Shown here: positions 35,536 through 50,099 of the stretch, in pieces
Layout of the letters: each line of letters starts with the position of its first letter
Numbering within the stretch: the first letter of the stretch is position 1
NCBI RefSeq assembly: GCF_020283565.1
Contig: NC_060064.1
Location: forward strand, 11,614,337-11,678,336
DNA: 64,000 bases
From: Trifolium pratense
Lineage: Eukaryota > Streptophyta > Magnoliopsida > Fabales > Fabaceae
Direction of reading: 5' to 3'
Notes under the pieces: generated by a model
Seen by the model: only the letters and a program-made list of their open reading frames with translations
Databases searched by the model: none
What the model was told of the DNA's origin: nothing
Position numbers and translations under genes: made by a program

Positions 35536-37935
35536 GGTTATAAAACTGGTTATAAATTTGGTTATGGATATATAACCAGTTATTTTAATCAAACCAAATT
35601 TAAAAGCGGTCATTTTTTAAACCAGGAACGGGCAGAATAATTCGGGATGTGAACTTGGAACTCAGTCACATAATAATAGAACAACAGAAAATGAAATAAG
35701 GATTTGTCTAAACTTATTGATGACAATGTAAGGGTTTACAATAATTTTGTGCATGTGTTACACTATTATTATTTCATTCATGTATTTGTTAACTAATTAT
35801 TATGATGATCAACCGATTAGTTATGAATCCCCGGTACTTATTTATTAACCACTAATTGGGGTAGTAGCCAATAGGAACACATCACATATTTGATTTCAGA
35901 TAAACAGGTTGAGGTAAGAAAGCTAAGGAGTAGTTAAAGTTGGAGTTACCTAGCTCTTATTTTAGTTGTTTAATTATATGTTTTCATTTGTTTGATTTCT
36001 AGTGAAAAAGAAAATAATGTTGTCATTTTGTGTTGTTTGTGTTTAATCTTTCCTTATATTTTAGGGTTAAATAAGTTTTTGATTTCTATAGATATCTCAA
36101 ATTGTGTTTAGTCCCTATAAAAGTCCTTGTACTTTCATCCATATTATTAATACATTAATTTTCCGGTTTAAATGGCTAAACTTTATTAGTGAGAAAGAAG
36201 CACAAAATGTACTAATACAAAAGGAACAAATCAAACAAACCAGCACTTAAGCATTTGTTGTGTGTGAGTTTAGAGTTTGTTTCCCCTTGTCACACCACTT
36301 TTTTGAGGTATATATCGTCCATTTTGAGTATAAACCCTCACAATATTCTCTTTTATTAAAAGATGTCTCGTTGATTTGTGAAATATGTGCTCTATTTATA
36401 AGGAAAAAGCTTAGGGCGCATGTTAATGATTTATGAACATATCTTTGACCTTGATGTTCAAGCATTGTGAGGCTTTTATTTTGAATGTAATCCTAGAATT
36501 TACTATGAGTTTTTTCTTCTTTAAAATGAAGAGAAATAATTTATGAAGGTGGGCCTGGGTGACGAAATTAAAGAAGAAATGGATTAGGATATGACGACAA
36601 GTTCAACAAACACTATCTTTGGAACATTAAATTGGAGTGGTCCAACTTTGGGGTTTAGTAATCTTGAACCTTTTTCTATGATGTCAGGCAGGGTTCACCA
36701 TTAACTAAAAGTCGACTCACGAGTAGTATTTCACACTCCATTGCTTAATAAAGTACTAACTTTGTTTTAAGCTTACGAATTCAATCACTTGAATTGACAA
36801 AATATTCTTTTGTTTTTAGAATTGGCAAAACTATTCTCTTCTAAAACAAACCCCATGATCCACATCAGAGACAGATTGAAATTTAAAATTTAAAATTTTT
36901 CATTTTAAAAATGTTAAAACCTATATTAAAATCAAAACTGTTCAATCTCAATATAACGACAATAAATTTATCAAATGCAGCAAAAGCTTTGACGATAGGG
37001 AATCTAATTTTTTTTATATAAATAAAAACTAGTTATTGTGTGTCAAAATATTTTTGAAGGAGAAAAAGAAAAAAAAAAACTAGTTATCATATCACAAATT
37101 TGTTTTTGTATTTGTTATATACACTTTTACCATTTAATTTAACACTCTTATCTCTCATTATTTTATTTTTTTTGTGTTTATAATGAGTTGTGGATCGAAC
37201 TCAGGACTTACAACATACTACATAAACTCCTCACCATTAGACCAAATCTAGTGACTTTACATATTTCACAATTTAACGAGACATCTTTTAATAAAGGCGA
37301 ATATTGTGAGGGTTTACGCTAAGAAATTGACCTTATCTCTCTATTATTTAACTCTTCCACTTCAAAATTTAAATCAATTAGCTAATAGTGTTTGAATGAG
37401 AGATGGATCAAGTATACGATCTTAACTAAAGATCATGAGTTTCTAATTTTCAGTGTAGTTTTATCCGATTTGAAGAATTAATTCGTAGCAAAAATTGTAC
37501 TTATTGTCCACGATGCAATGTCATACAATAATCTCAACTGTTATTTTAAATTCAAACGGTCAAAGTCGCACCTCACACGATCAATTTCACACAATAAAAC
37601 GATCTCAAAAAGTTCGCACAACCAAAAGTGGGGAATCCATTTCCGGATTATTAGCTTATGTGTGCTTTGACTAGGCGCATTTGGTAGAGAAGATGACACA
37701 AGTTGGAAAAAACCATCTTTCTTGGAAAACAAAAACCTAAACTGCCCTAGTAGTTACCTCTGTTACACTAATTTGTCTTGGGACAAAGTAGAGTAGTGTG
37801 GGAATGAATCTAATCTAACCTATTAGTAATAGCTTTGTCATATGCAATTACAACACTTTTGGAAAACATATCCAAAAACATGTCACGTTACTCTACATGG
37901 GAATCGTGTTGGATTCGGTAATGGCTTACCATATA
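35536..37935. other. Intergenic, no gene; inverted repeat pair
   Basis: No supported gene. A ~65-bp inverted pair lies at about 36328-36392 and 37257-37321 (TAAACCCTCACAATATTC and its complement), enclosing ~865 bp. A typical legume 'GGGTTAAATAAGTTTTTG' repeat starts near 36065. Confidence 0.4.
37160..37256 (-). repeat. tRNA-derived SINE
   Basis: Minus strand: A-box-like TTGGTCTAATGGTGAGG and B-box-like GAGTTCGATCC, ending in an A-rich tail (T-run on plus at 37160-37172). Same family as 50764-50860. Confidence 0.6.
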
Positions 37936-38361
37936 TAAGAAAATGTTTGCAATTTAGATTCATAGTAAAATTAAAGTATTTAGACAATATTATAGTGTAA
38001 ATACATCAATTTTATACTCTCTCTGGTTCTTAATATAGGAGACACTTTGCTTTTTAGATTCATTTCAAATCTAATGTATCTAGTCAATGATATGGACTAG
38101 ATACATTGGATTCTCAATGAATCTAAAAAGTAAAATTTGTTTTATACGTATTAAGGACATGAGGGAGTAGTATCTAAAAAGTCAACATTTTTTTTATAGT
38201 ACTCCCTCCGATCCTATATATAAGAAAAAGTTGACTTTTTAGATACATTGTAAATTTTATGTATCTAGACAATAATACAGTCTAAATGCATTAATTCTAC
38301 AATGAATCTAAAAAGTGAAATGTTTAGGATCAGAGGGAGTAGTATATAGGACTAGAGGGAG
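37936..38361. mobile_element. Nested Stowaway MITEs
   Basis: Two complete Stowaway MITEs (38017-38167 and 38202-38339), each with CTC..C termini, GAGGGAG ends and TA flanks, sit inside a third. Remains of the third are 37936-38015 (left arm, tip lost), 38168-38200 (middle) and 38343-38361 (right tip ending GAGGGAG). Confidence 0.75.
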
Positions 38362-39575
38362 TAATAATTAAACAAACCCAAATTAATTTTTATATATATA
38401 GTCATGCACTTAGACATGGTAACCCATATTTTTCCTTTGCTGATTTTATGCTCTAGTACTCTTTCAAACGATGCACATCAAGTGTTTGTTGTAATGCTTG
38501 AAGGTGAATTTTCCGAATTCATATATGCTTTCTAGTGTCTAGTAACTATTTAAGCATCATATTCTACTCTGGTTTTTTTCTGACCAAAGAATTTTGATTT
38601 GGGTCACTTGTGATTTTTAAGGCATATTTTTTGGTGTTTGCAAATAACAAGGATTTTACTTTTTTTAATTGAATTAGATTCCTTTGTTTGGGAATTCAAT
38701 TCTTATTCTCTCAGTTTTTGAGGGTTCTTAAAACTTGGCTTGGTTGCAGGACTAATTCCATTCACATTGTTTTGTTAAGCTTGGTTCAGCATTTCCATCT
38801 ACATTTCTTGGTATGTTCTCTCAACTCTCTTGCATTTGTAGTAGCATTAATTATTCAATTAACTTGATAATGATGCCTTTGTTTTTTATAAACTATGATG
38901 ATTAACGATATGCAAAGTGCTGACCAAAGTTGAAATCAAACTTTTTAATGTATAAAGATAAGGTAATAAATTAGTGGTTATGTTAAAATAAAAATTGTTT
39001 TGTTTTGGGCTTTTTTCGTAAATCAGTATATGTGCAACTGCAAAGACTAATCCTCGAGTCTTGCACGACTCAAATGGACGGAAAACTCCTCCGAAGAGTT
39101 TTAATGTTGTTGCATGACAAAGTCAAAAATCGAATCCATAATCTTTATTAAGTTAGAAAAAACTTGTATCATCTCATTTAAGCGCTCTTGATGAAAAATA
39201 TATGAAATTAACAATCCTTGGATGAATTATCTAACCTCTTATCTTCTTGTAGTTTGCATCTTCATCACACCACTAATTACTATGTAAATTTAAAGCATAC
39301 TAGTATAACATCTCAAATAGTAATAAAATACTAAAATCTTTGACTGTAGTCAATAGGATAGCCTGATAAAAATGCAGTCAACCCCGTAAACAAACTGACG
39401 TGTACTTGAACCGGTTGGATATGTGCAAGGAATGGATAACATAAAGAAATTAAGAATCACAAACAAACATGGAGGAGGAAATGAGAAATAATGTTAGCAA
39501 ATTTTGGTTTACTCCCCTCACAGTATGTTACGTTATCATTTATGTAGGATCTTAAGTCAACATGTTAGTATAAAA
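38362..39575. other. No recognisable gene
   Basis: AT-rich intergenic DNA between the MITE nest and the tRNA duplication; no ORF with coding character and no recognisable repeat. Confidence 0.4.
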
Positions 39576-39580
39576 AAATA

Positions 39581-40349
39581 CAATTTTCAACCTAAGCCAT
39601 CCTCCGATCTTAGTCAATATTAATATTTTTAGGTTAGACATTTTTACTTGGGGTTCAATTTGAGACTGTGAAGTTGTGTGTTGGTATTTAAGTAGTGTTT
39701 GTTATTTTGTCTACAAACCAAAAAAAAAGTTAAAATTTTTGCACCTACTGACATGGGGTCCTGGCTCCGCCACCAAATTATTATGCAAAATGATTTTAGA
39801 TTACAATCCTTTGAAATCATTCCACAGTAAAAATGGTTTTGGCATGATTAAGTACATCTAATGTGAAATCATTCAACAGCAAAAATGGTTTTGGCATGAT
39901 TTTAGTTTAAAACTAACTACGAAGCAATCCAAGAAATGGTGAGAAATTGTGATTTCAGGGGTTGCTATTGTTGATTTGGGGGTAAGAAATTATGCGTTTG
40001 GAAATTTGTTAGATTCAATTTGATGGTGAAGATTTGTTTATGCACCATGCATAAATTTATTTCTTATGCATAATAATTCATGTCATTTAAATATATATAT
40101 AACCTTTATTTTTTGACAATAATAATTGTGTACTTTAAGAAAAATCTTGTAAAAAAATATTTAAAAAGTTAATAATAAATTAAGAAAGTATTGAATAAAA
40201 ATTTGTAATTTTTTATATTTTAAGCTCATATTTTTATAGAAAATATTAAATTCATCTTATTATTAGATCTTTTGATGTAATGTAACAATTTTTTTTTAAA
40301 AAAAAAGAGAAGTTGTATAATTATTGCGGTGAGCGTGGATCGAACACGC

Positions 40350-40392
<43 letters not shown>

Positions 40393-40450
40393 CCCGCATT
40401 GTGTTATTATTCTATGATATGTTGTTGTAATTAATACATCTTATGACACA
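39581..40450. repeat. Tandem duplication, copy 1 (contains tRNA-Phe)
   Basis: 870 bp that recurs immediately downstream at 40451-41341. It starts CAATTTTCAACCTAAGCCAT and ends just after the tRNA gene. The 61-codon ORFs in both copies (39676, 40546) are only shared repeat sequence. Confidence 0.9.
40325..40397 (-). tRNA. tRNA-Phe (GAA), copy 1
   Basis: 73-nt cloverleaf on the minus strand: acceptor GCGGGGA, D-arm GCTC/GAGC, anticodon loop CTGAAGA with GAA, T-arm GCGTG-TTCGATC-CACGC, discriminator A. A CAA motif lies just upstream and a T-run pol III terminator ~15 nt downstream. No intron. Confidence 0.97.
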
Positions 40451-41235
40451 CAATTTTCAACCTAAGCCATCCTCCGATCTTAGTCAATATTAATATTTTT
40501 AGGTTAGACATTTTTACTTGGGGTTCAATTTGAGACTGCGAAGCTGTGTGTTGGTATTTAAGTAGTATTTGTTATTTTGTCTATAGACCAAAAAAAAAGT
40601 TAAAATTTTTGCACCCACTGACATGGGGTCTTGGCTCCGCCACTAAATTATTATGCAAAATGGTTTTAAATTACAACCCTTTGAAATCATTCCACAATAA
40701 AAATGGTTTTGGCATGATTAAGTACATCTAATGTGAAATCATTTAACAGCAAAAATGATTTTGGCATGATTTTAGTTTACAACTAACTACGAAGCAATCT
40801 GAGAAATTGTGATTTCAGGGGTTACTGTTGTTGATTTGGGGGTGAGAAATGATGCGTTTGAAAATTTGTTAGATTCAATTTGATGGTAGAGATTTGTTTA
40901 TGCACTATGCATAAGTTTATTTTTTATGCATAATAAGTCATGTCATTTAAATATATGTTTTGACAAATTTATATTCCTTTTTTGACTAACTTATATACAT
41001 ACCCGTTTTTCTTACCAAATATATATACCCTTTTTGAATCAAATATATATATATATATATATATACTTTATTTTTTGACAATAATAAATGTGTACTTTAA
41101 GTAAAATCTTGTAAAAAAATATTTAAAAAAATACTTTATATATATACCCTTTTTTTTTTAGCTTGTTAAAAAAAACAATTTTTTTTAAAAAAAAAAAGTT
41201 GTATAATTATTGCGGTGAGCGTGGATCGAACACGC

Positions 41236-41278
<43 letters not shown>

Positions 41279-41341
41279 CCCGCATTGTGTTATTATTCTA
41301 TGATATGTTGTTGTAATTAATACATCTTATGACACAAAATT
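40451..41341. repeat. Tandem duplication, copy 2 (contains tRNA-Phe)
   Basis: About 890 bp, roughly 95% like copy 1 by eye. It differs mainly by substitutions and an expanded AT/TATA stretch near 40965-41160. The sequence after it (41360-41400 and 41430-41470) is an inverted copy of the unit's left end. Confidence 0.9.
41211..41283 (-). tRNA. tRNA-Phe (GAA), copy 2
   Basis: Identical in sequence to the tRNA gene at 40325-40397 and embedded in the second copy of the tandem unit. CAA upstream and a longer T-run terminator downstream are kept, so both should be transcribed. Confidence 0.97.
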
Positions 41342-41757
41342 TTCAATCTTAGTCGTCAATAATATATTAGATCGGAGGATGGCTTAGGTTGAAAATTGTA
41401 TTTTTTATGGCTTAATTACATTTTTGCGGTTAATTAGATCGGAGGATGACTTAGGTTGAAAATTGTATTTTTTGTCAAAATTAAACATAATATTTTTTTT
41501 TTTGGTTCATTAAACATAATATATTTTATCTATCAATAGATAAAGTGACAAACTCCACCTCAAACTCACACGACCGCAAAGTTTCGAATATCATCATTCT
41601 TGGTTGAACTAGTTCTTCCGAATGTTAATATTTATTCATGTTAAAGTCTCTATTATGTACCAAAAAAGAGTCTCTACTATTATTAAAAAAAAAGTCTCTA
41701 CTACATTGAGATTTTTTCTTACTAACTAATTAATATAGTCTGCATATATTAAATTAA

Positions 41758-41932
41758 GGGTCATGCTAACCGGGGCACTGGTTAAGAAAACCAAAAAAAG
41801 AAAGTTTTGACTAGAAAATAACACTATTTAAACTTTTGAGAAGTTGACTGTACAAACTCTAATGCCAAATTACTATTTTTGCTTCCTTAACCAGTGCCCC
41901 CGGTGCCCCGGGGGCACTGTTTAACATTTTCC
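41758..41932. mobile_element. Mutator-like MITE (GGGTCATG family)
   Basis: 175 bp, the same length as the copy at 35348. Starts GGGTCATGCTAACCGGGGCA, ends GCACTGTTTAACATTTTCC, with 9-bp target repeat TTAAATTAA (41749-41757, 41933-41941). Confidence 0.8.
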
Positions 41933-41949
41933 TTAAATTAAATTATAAT

Positions 41950-42820
41950 ATTATAGTAATAACGTGACATGAAATCATGATCCGTAGTATATGCCGTGAG
42001 ATGTGTATATTTGTAAAATTGAATAATCCATATCCCTATACATATGTAGCCTCTTATCTTACAATTATGAAGTTATGGATACAATGAATTTAACTCAAAC
42101 GTAAGAATAGGACTATTTAGTTCAAACCCTCTTATCCCTAGACATTTGTTACATCTTTTTACTCAACAAAACTACATATTGATCCTTAGTTCAAACCTCA
42201 CCTGAATCACACCTCTTCACATAATTTTGTAGCCATTAGAACCAAATGATCCCATAATTTCCATATGAATACAGATTCCCAAACCATTTGAACTTTCTTG
42301 ATGTTGTACAAAGGTGATTTTCAAAAGATTCTTTTTTTGTTCTATTAGCAAATTTTTTGGCCCAATAATATCACATGACGTGTCAAATTTTCAATAAAAA
42401 AAAACATTGGAGGTTGTTTGGCTACAAGTTTCATTCAAAAGCTTTTTAAGGAAAAGTATAATTAAGGTTTAATTTCATGAAATTGTTGCACATTGGAGCA
42501 TGCTATATTTCAGTAACAATTTTTCTTCATGAAGATTTGAAAGAAGCTAAAACACAAAGCAGGTGACATTGCAATTTCAACTTCTACTATTAAATTCATG
42601 CCACTACAAAATATAAATACAAATAAATTATATTTAGGATTATGTATACTTTTTTTGCTATCATCCTAATCTTTTTATGAGTATTTGATGACATTGATAC
42701 ACATGGCATGTCACATTGTTGGCTCTAGCTTATCCATTTTGGTGTATGTGAGAGATATACCAAACTTTCCTAGTTTATATCTGTTGACATTGACTATAGC
42801 ATTGGCTGCTATTGTGTATT
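41950..42820. other. Upstream region of glutamate dehydrogenase
   Basis: AT-rich with no ORF of coding character; would contain distal promoter sequence. Confidence 0.35.
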
Positions 42821-42825
42821 GATGG

Positions 42826-42832
42826 TATAAAT
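42826..42832 (+). promoter_or_regulatory. Probable TATA box of GDH
   Basis: TATAAAT located ~155 bp before the start codon, implying a transcription start near 42857 and a ~125-nt 5' UTR. Inferred from motif and spacing only. Confidence 0.5.
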
Positions 42833-42969
42833 ATAGTTATAGATGGATCTGTTTTCATCTACCAAAAATTTCTATTCTGTAATCTCAATATTAATAAGAT
42901 TAACATTGCAAGATCTGTTTTCGGCGTCTTGATCGATAAAAGGTTGAATATTGTGTTAGGTTTTTCTAG

Positions 42970-45519
<2,550 letters not shown>

Positions 45520-46154
45520 GAACTTGTTGCTGCTACTTTAAATAAAAGAGAGCTTTTAGTCTCAGTTGCACTTGCACTTATTCTTGCTGTCAAAAAGTTT
45601 TTGTTGCTTTCATGTGTTGAGTGAATTGTATTGCCACCCCAAATGATTAAAGATGAGGGTTCCATGTACCTTGCTTGGATTAATTATTCCATTTGCTTAC
45701 TGAGTTAGTCTCTACATGCTTTTACCCTAAAATACTTTTTTTACTCTCCCTGAAAGCCTTAAAAATGCTTAAATATTAGGGATAGGAACTCTGATCCTCT
45801 ATATCTTTCGAGCTCGGTCCAACCCAACATCAACCGTTTCATTAATCTAGTTTCAATTTCATTAATCCAATGGTTGATGTTTGGTTGGCCCGAGCTTCGG
45901 CAGTTGTATAGACAATCCATTATTGAAACTAGAATGGTGATTCCTGAAAAAACAAGAGAAAAAAAATGGGCAAACAGAAAATGAAAATATCAACATAAGG
46001 AAAGTGATTTAAGGAAACTACATTTTAAAGTTGAAGATTTCTAATTTTATTTTTTTGTACTTCGATATAGATTTACATGGAGTGAATATTCAATTCTACA
46101 ATCCTTGAATGTGAATAGATTTATATGGAGTGGAAATATCAAGTTATGCAAGCT
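45520..46154. other. GDH 3' flank, no gene
   Basis: Contains the GDH 3' UTR (AATAAA at 45541) and AT-rich intergenic DNA up to the tRNA-Arg gene. Confidence 0.4.
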
Positions 46155-46227
46155 GCGCCTGTAGCTCAGTGGATAGAGCGTCTGTTTCCTAAGCAGAAAG
46201 TCGTAGGTTCGACCCCTACCTGGCGCG
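46155..46227 (+). tRNA. tRNA-Arg (CCT)
   Basis: 73-nt cloverleaf: acceptor GCGCCTG/CTGGCGC, D-arm GCTC/GAGC, anticodon loop TTCCTAA with CCT, T-arm GTAGG-TTCGACC-CCTAC, discriminator G. CAA motif upstream (ATGCAAGCT) and T-rich terminator within 25 nt downstream. No intron. Confidence 0.96.
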
Positions 46228-46284
46228 TTTCTTAGTTTATTTTTTGAAAACAATTTTTTTCCTTTTTACAACTTGTTCATATGT

Positions 46285-46400
46285 CGTAGCGGTTGATGTG
46301 TTATTCGCTTGCCAACACGTCATGTGTTTGATTCCTGTTGACAACGTTTGTTCACTAAAATTCATACTAGCTCAATATTGGAGGAACAATCCTAATTAAA
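46285..46400 (+). repeat. Possible SINE fragment
   Basis: A tRNA-like head with GTCGTAGCGGTTGATG (A-box region) and GTGTTTGATTCCTG (B-box). No target duplication found. Confidence 0.35.
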
Positions 46401-46520
46401 CAATGAATTTAATATTTAACTGTATATTTGTACCCAAAAACAGATTTAACTGTATATCTAAAGGCTCATAATTGTGGATGATAAATAAAAAGATTGAGGA
46501 TGGCTTGTACCCAAAAATAG

Positions 46521-47175
46521 GGTGGATTCTAAGGTGAGGGCTCAATTAAGTCCCTCACCGGTGTACCATTTAACCTGACAATTGGATTAAACAATCATAC
46601 ATGATCTAAAATGTTTCTTATCACACTGGATTCATCTTCTTCTTCTTTTTTTCTCCCTCAACCGATCTCCCTCTCTTCACGTCTGCATTCTTTCGCCACC
46701 GTCTGCAAACAATTACCCATAAATTGATCTTTTCTGTCATCTAAGTGGAAGTTAATTAGTGCCTCTACATAACCAACTTTTGCTACAAATAAAATAACAT
46801 CCTGCTGCAATTGCTTTAAAAGGGGATTCAAGTTTATGTTTCCGAAACATAATATCTTCCATTATTGTTGTTCTATTCAAGTTTAATTTTTTGCTATCAA
46901 TTTTTATGGGTTGTGTTTATGCAAAATGTAAGTTTCATTCATTCCCAAATGATCCATCATGGTTTGATATAAATTTGTTTAATTTTTTGTTATAATTAAG
47001 AAAATAATAATCTTCTGAAGAGGGAGGTTGAATTACATCACCCAAGAGAAAGAGGAAGAAACGAGATCCGGTGTGGTGATGAATTATTAGATCATACAAG
47101 CTAATTAAATCTAACGGTAGATTTGAGTGGTACACCGGTGAGGGACTTGATAGAACCCTCACCCTAGAAGCCACC
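46521..47175. mobile_element. Mutator-like MITE, 655 bp
   Basis: ~50-bp terminal inverted repeats (GGTGGATTCTAAGGTGAGGG, then TCCCTCACCGGTGTACCA, with inverse copies at the right end) and a perfect 9-bp duplication CAAAAATAG (46512-46520, 47176-47184). The interior is unrelated AT-rich DNA without a transposase. Mutator-type by duplication length. Confidence 0.8.
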
Positions 47176-47184
47176 CAAAAATAG

Positions 47185-47921
47185 ATTGTTGAGAATGATA
47201 AAAGATTTTCAAACAATTTACATAACAACAGTGTATCGTTAGTTAAAGTACAAAAAAAAAAAAGTGTATCCTTAGTTGATTTTAAAATTCATGTGATATG
47301 AACTTGTTAGTTCTCATTTTAGAACTGTACTTTTCAATAAAAAAACGCTTGTAATTTTCAATAAAAACTCTTGTGCATGAGAGTGTAGCATGTAATTTCC
47401 TGAAAAAGCAGCCATGGTTAAAAAATATTAACATGGATCTAAAACCACCAATTGTATTGCATTGCTGTCTAATATTCAGTTTAAATGCAGTCAAATTTCT
47501 TCAAACAAATTACTAGCACCTCCCATTCTTAAGTTGGCAAGGCTGAAAAATAGACCAATTCACAAAAGGAAATGGTAGAACAAAATTTGAGCAAGGACAA
47601 GGATTAATGTGTAACACAATTCCAAAAAAAACACTATTATATGGTTTTAAAAACAATTAACAGTGATTTATGTAGGGTTGGATGTGTGAGCTTCAAACTC
47701 GATATAATAAAGCACAAATTTAGACGAAAACCAAACTCAACCAACCCTGTCATGGTGATATGATAACATACAACATTATAAGCAACACTCAAATGGAACC
47801 GTTCAATTCATAAGTTAAATAAAAAGTCAATTCAGCATCAAACTTCAATTGGAACCCTATGTGATAATCCATGCAAAATGATTGATGAAAACAGCTAATA
47901 TTACATGAAGTTGAAATTTCC
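47185..47921. other. No gene; GAR1 3' flank
   Basis: AT-rich DNA between the MITE and the GAR1 stop codon; no coding signal of its own. The proximal part is expected to be GAR1 3' UTR. Confidence 0.4.
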
Positions 47922-49537
47922 CTAGAATCTTCCCCTTCCCCTGAAACCACCACGTCCACCCCTAGGAGGACCTCTTCCACCTCTTGGAGGACCCCTTCCA
48001 CGAAAACTTCCACGACCACGACCTCTACCAAAACCAGTTGCTCCACCTCTACTGCCTGATGCTTGTCCCCTGCAATAATAATCAGTCGGTCATGTTAAAT
48101 TGAATTGCTTCACAGTCCAAACCACTTTAAAACCAAAAAAACAACAAATTGTTACGCATAAAGATCCCAACTGCATACTACAATTAACTCAATGAAAGGT
48201 GAAATGATATAAAACTAACAACAAAATTTTGAGACATTGCAAGCTATTTATATTCTAGCGTATCTTAGTTTATATAGCAAAGATCAAAAACATTTGTCTT
48301 CATTTCTGAAATGATTATTAGTTTTAGGTTATAATAGAAGCGCAGCATGTGTACAACGTAATAAGAACAGCTTTTAACAAACAGCCACACATGTATTATA
48401 CTTAGAAGAATAAATAAAACAATGCATAGACAGCGAGCACAACTACAATATATGAAAGATAAAGTAGTTTGCATGTTCTTTGCAAAGTTATAACATAACG
48501 GTAATGACACAGATAGCAAACATGATATGATATGAAATACAATATGCCAATGCAGCAATCAAACTATAGTTCAAGTCTTCGAAACACAACACAAACATTA
48601 TCAGAAACATAACCATAAACGAAAATAAGGAAATTAACTAGGAAAATCTCTATCTCAATGTTCATTCATTTAAACACAGTACTCGTTAACGGAAACATAA
48701 ACACAATACTGATTTAATATCCACTAGTGTGTGGACTCATATGAACATAACAGTAATGACACAGATAGCAAACTTGCTATGATATACAATACAGTACACC
48801 AATGCAGCAATCAAACTATAGCTCAAGTGTGAGAAACACAAAAAACAAATATCATCGGAAACATAAACATTAACAAAATCCGCGAGAAGAAACGAGAACA
48901 TACTTTGGTTGAGGAAGAAATCTTGCAAGAGGCAAGAGTTTCCTAGGGTCAATGTAAAACTTGTCACCAGCTGAGTATGAAGTAGCAACAATCCCTTCCA
49001 TCATTTTAATTGAAAAGTACTGCAATTCAAAAACAAAACAAAAATCACATCAAAATCAAAACCTAGTTCTACAATATATTAAAAAAAAAAAATCAACCCT
49101 AAAATGTTAAAAAGAAACACTCACAGATTCATTGATTGGACCAAATATTTCATCAACTTTACCAATCTGAGTCATGTTTTGCAGATAAATAGGAGCATTA
49201 AAAAATGGAATTTTCTCATTTGTAAGCTTTGTAACAGCATCTCCTTCACAAGCGTGAATAAAAGTTGAAACCTCTGCATACATAAAATCAAACAAACAAC
49301 TCAATAAACCACAAAACATAAAAATCACTTTTTTTCAATAAAAAACAGCTTATAGATAAAGTTAAGTTCGACCCACGAACCTACAACTTCTGATGGAGGA
49401 CCTTCATCACGAAAGCCACCACCGAAACGACCACCAGGTCTACCACGAAAGCCTCCTCCGTCACGACCACCTCTAAAGCCTCCATCACGGCCGCCTCTGA
49501 AACCGCCACCACGGCCGCCACCTCTTGGGGGTCTCAT
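47922..49537 (-). CDS. GAR1: H/ACA snoRNP subunit GAR1
   Basis: Four exons on the minus strand: 49537-49381, 49273-49125, 49019-48904 and 48069-47922; 189 residues. GAR1 binds dyskerin/NAP57 in H/ACA ribonucleoproteins, which pseudouridylate rRNA and snRNA in nucleoli and Cajal bodies. Seen: an N-terminal glycine/arginine-rich domain (residues about 4-46, [15 protein letters not shown]), a beta-barrel core (about 49-140) with [32 protein letters not shown] and [18 protein letters not shown], and a second glycine/arginine-rich tail ([12 protein letters not shown] to RGRGRF). Length and layout match plant GAR1. Exons 1/2 and 3/4 split codons and restore the frame. Intron 3 (834 bp) contains two diverged direct copies of a ~130-bp segment. 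Confidence 0.95.
48488..48890. repeat. Direct duplication within GAR1 intron 3
   Basis: Segments at about 48488-48620 and 48743-48880 share GTAATGACACAGATAGCAAA, CCAATGCAGCAATCAAACTA and further words, offset 255 bp. No C/D or H/ACA box pattern could be recognised with confidence. Confidence 0.7.
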
Positions 49538-49600
49538 TGTTTTGCAGTGTTGTTGTTATCGTGAGCTTCAACAATGGCGGGGCAAAGAAAGAAGCTTTTG

Positions 49601-49703
49601 GGGTTTAGGGTTTTTGGTGATGAATATTAGGGTTGTTATTGTTATGAGATGAGATAAATAGATTGGGCCACGGTTTTTCTTTTGGGCTAAAACCCACGGC
49701 CCA
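49601..49703 (-). promoter_or_regulatory. Telo-box and site II promoter of GAR1
   Basis: On the minus strand upstream of the GAR1 start: AAACCCTAAACCC (49601-49613), a second AACCCTAATA (about 49624-49633), and two TGGGCC/GGCCCA site II motifs (49674-49679, 49698-49703). Telo-boxes with site II elements are known in promoters of plant ribosomal-protein and nucleolar genes. This fits co-regulation of GAR1 with ribosome biogenesis. Confidence 0.7.
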
Positions 49704-49937
49704 GTTCAATTTTGGTCTGTCCCTAAATTTATCATAAACTGCAAAGATTAGTACTGTAATATGCTATGTACCAAAAAAAAAAGTACTGTAATATGCTAAG
49801 AGTTAATTTAGTTCAACGAAAATAATTTATCTTGCAACCTTTTCAGTAATAAACAAAAATCTAAAAATATACTATAAAAAAAATCTAAAAATATTAGAGA
49901 CACCTAAAAATAAAGCGACATGCAAAGACTTTCTATC

Positions 49938-50083
49938 ACAAACAATGAATTGGTTCAAGTGGTAAGGGTATTGGCCTCCTAAGCGTGTGATCAATGGTTG
50001 GATTCCTGACTCATGCGCATGGAGAAAATTTGGTTGAGTGGTGTAAACTTCGTACCAATATCATCGTAATCTAAAAAAAAACA
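49938..50083 (+). mobile_element. tRNA-derived SINE
   Basis: About 146 bp: A-box region AATTGGTTCAAGTGGTAAGG, B-box GGTTGGATTCCTGAC, ending in an A-run. Flanked by a perfect 10-bp duplication ACTTTCTATC (49928-49937, 50084-50093). Confidence 0.8.
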
Positions 50084-50099
50084 ACTTTCTATCTAAAAA

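Noticed and set aside
39676..40731. Two similar 61-codon ORFs as a small gene family
   Set aside because: They are simply the same duplicated repeat unit; composition is not coding-like and the phrase is common repeat sequence.
46047..46253. 68-codon minus-strand ORF
   Set aside because: It is the antisense of the tRNA-Arg gene and flank.
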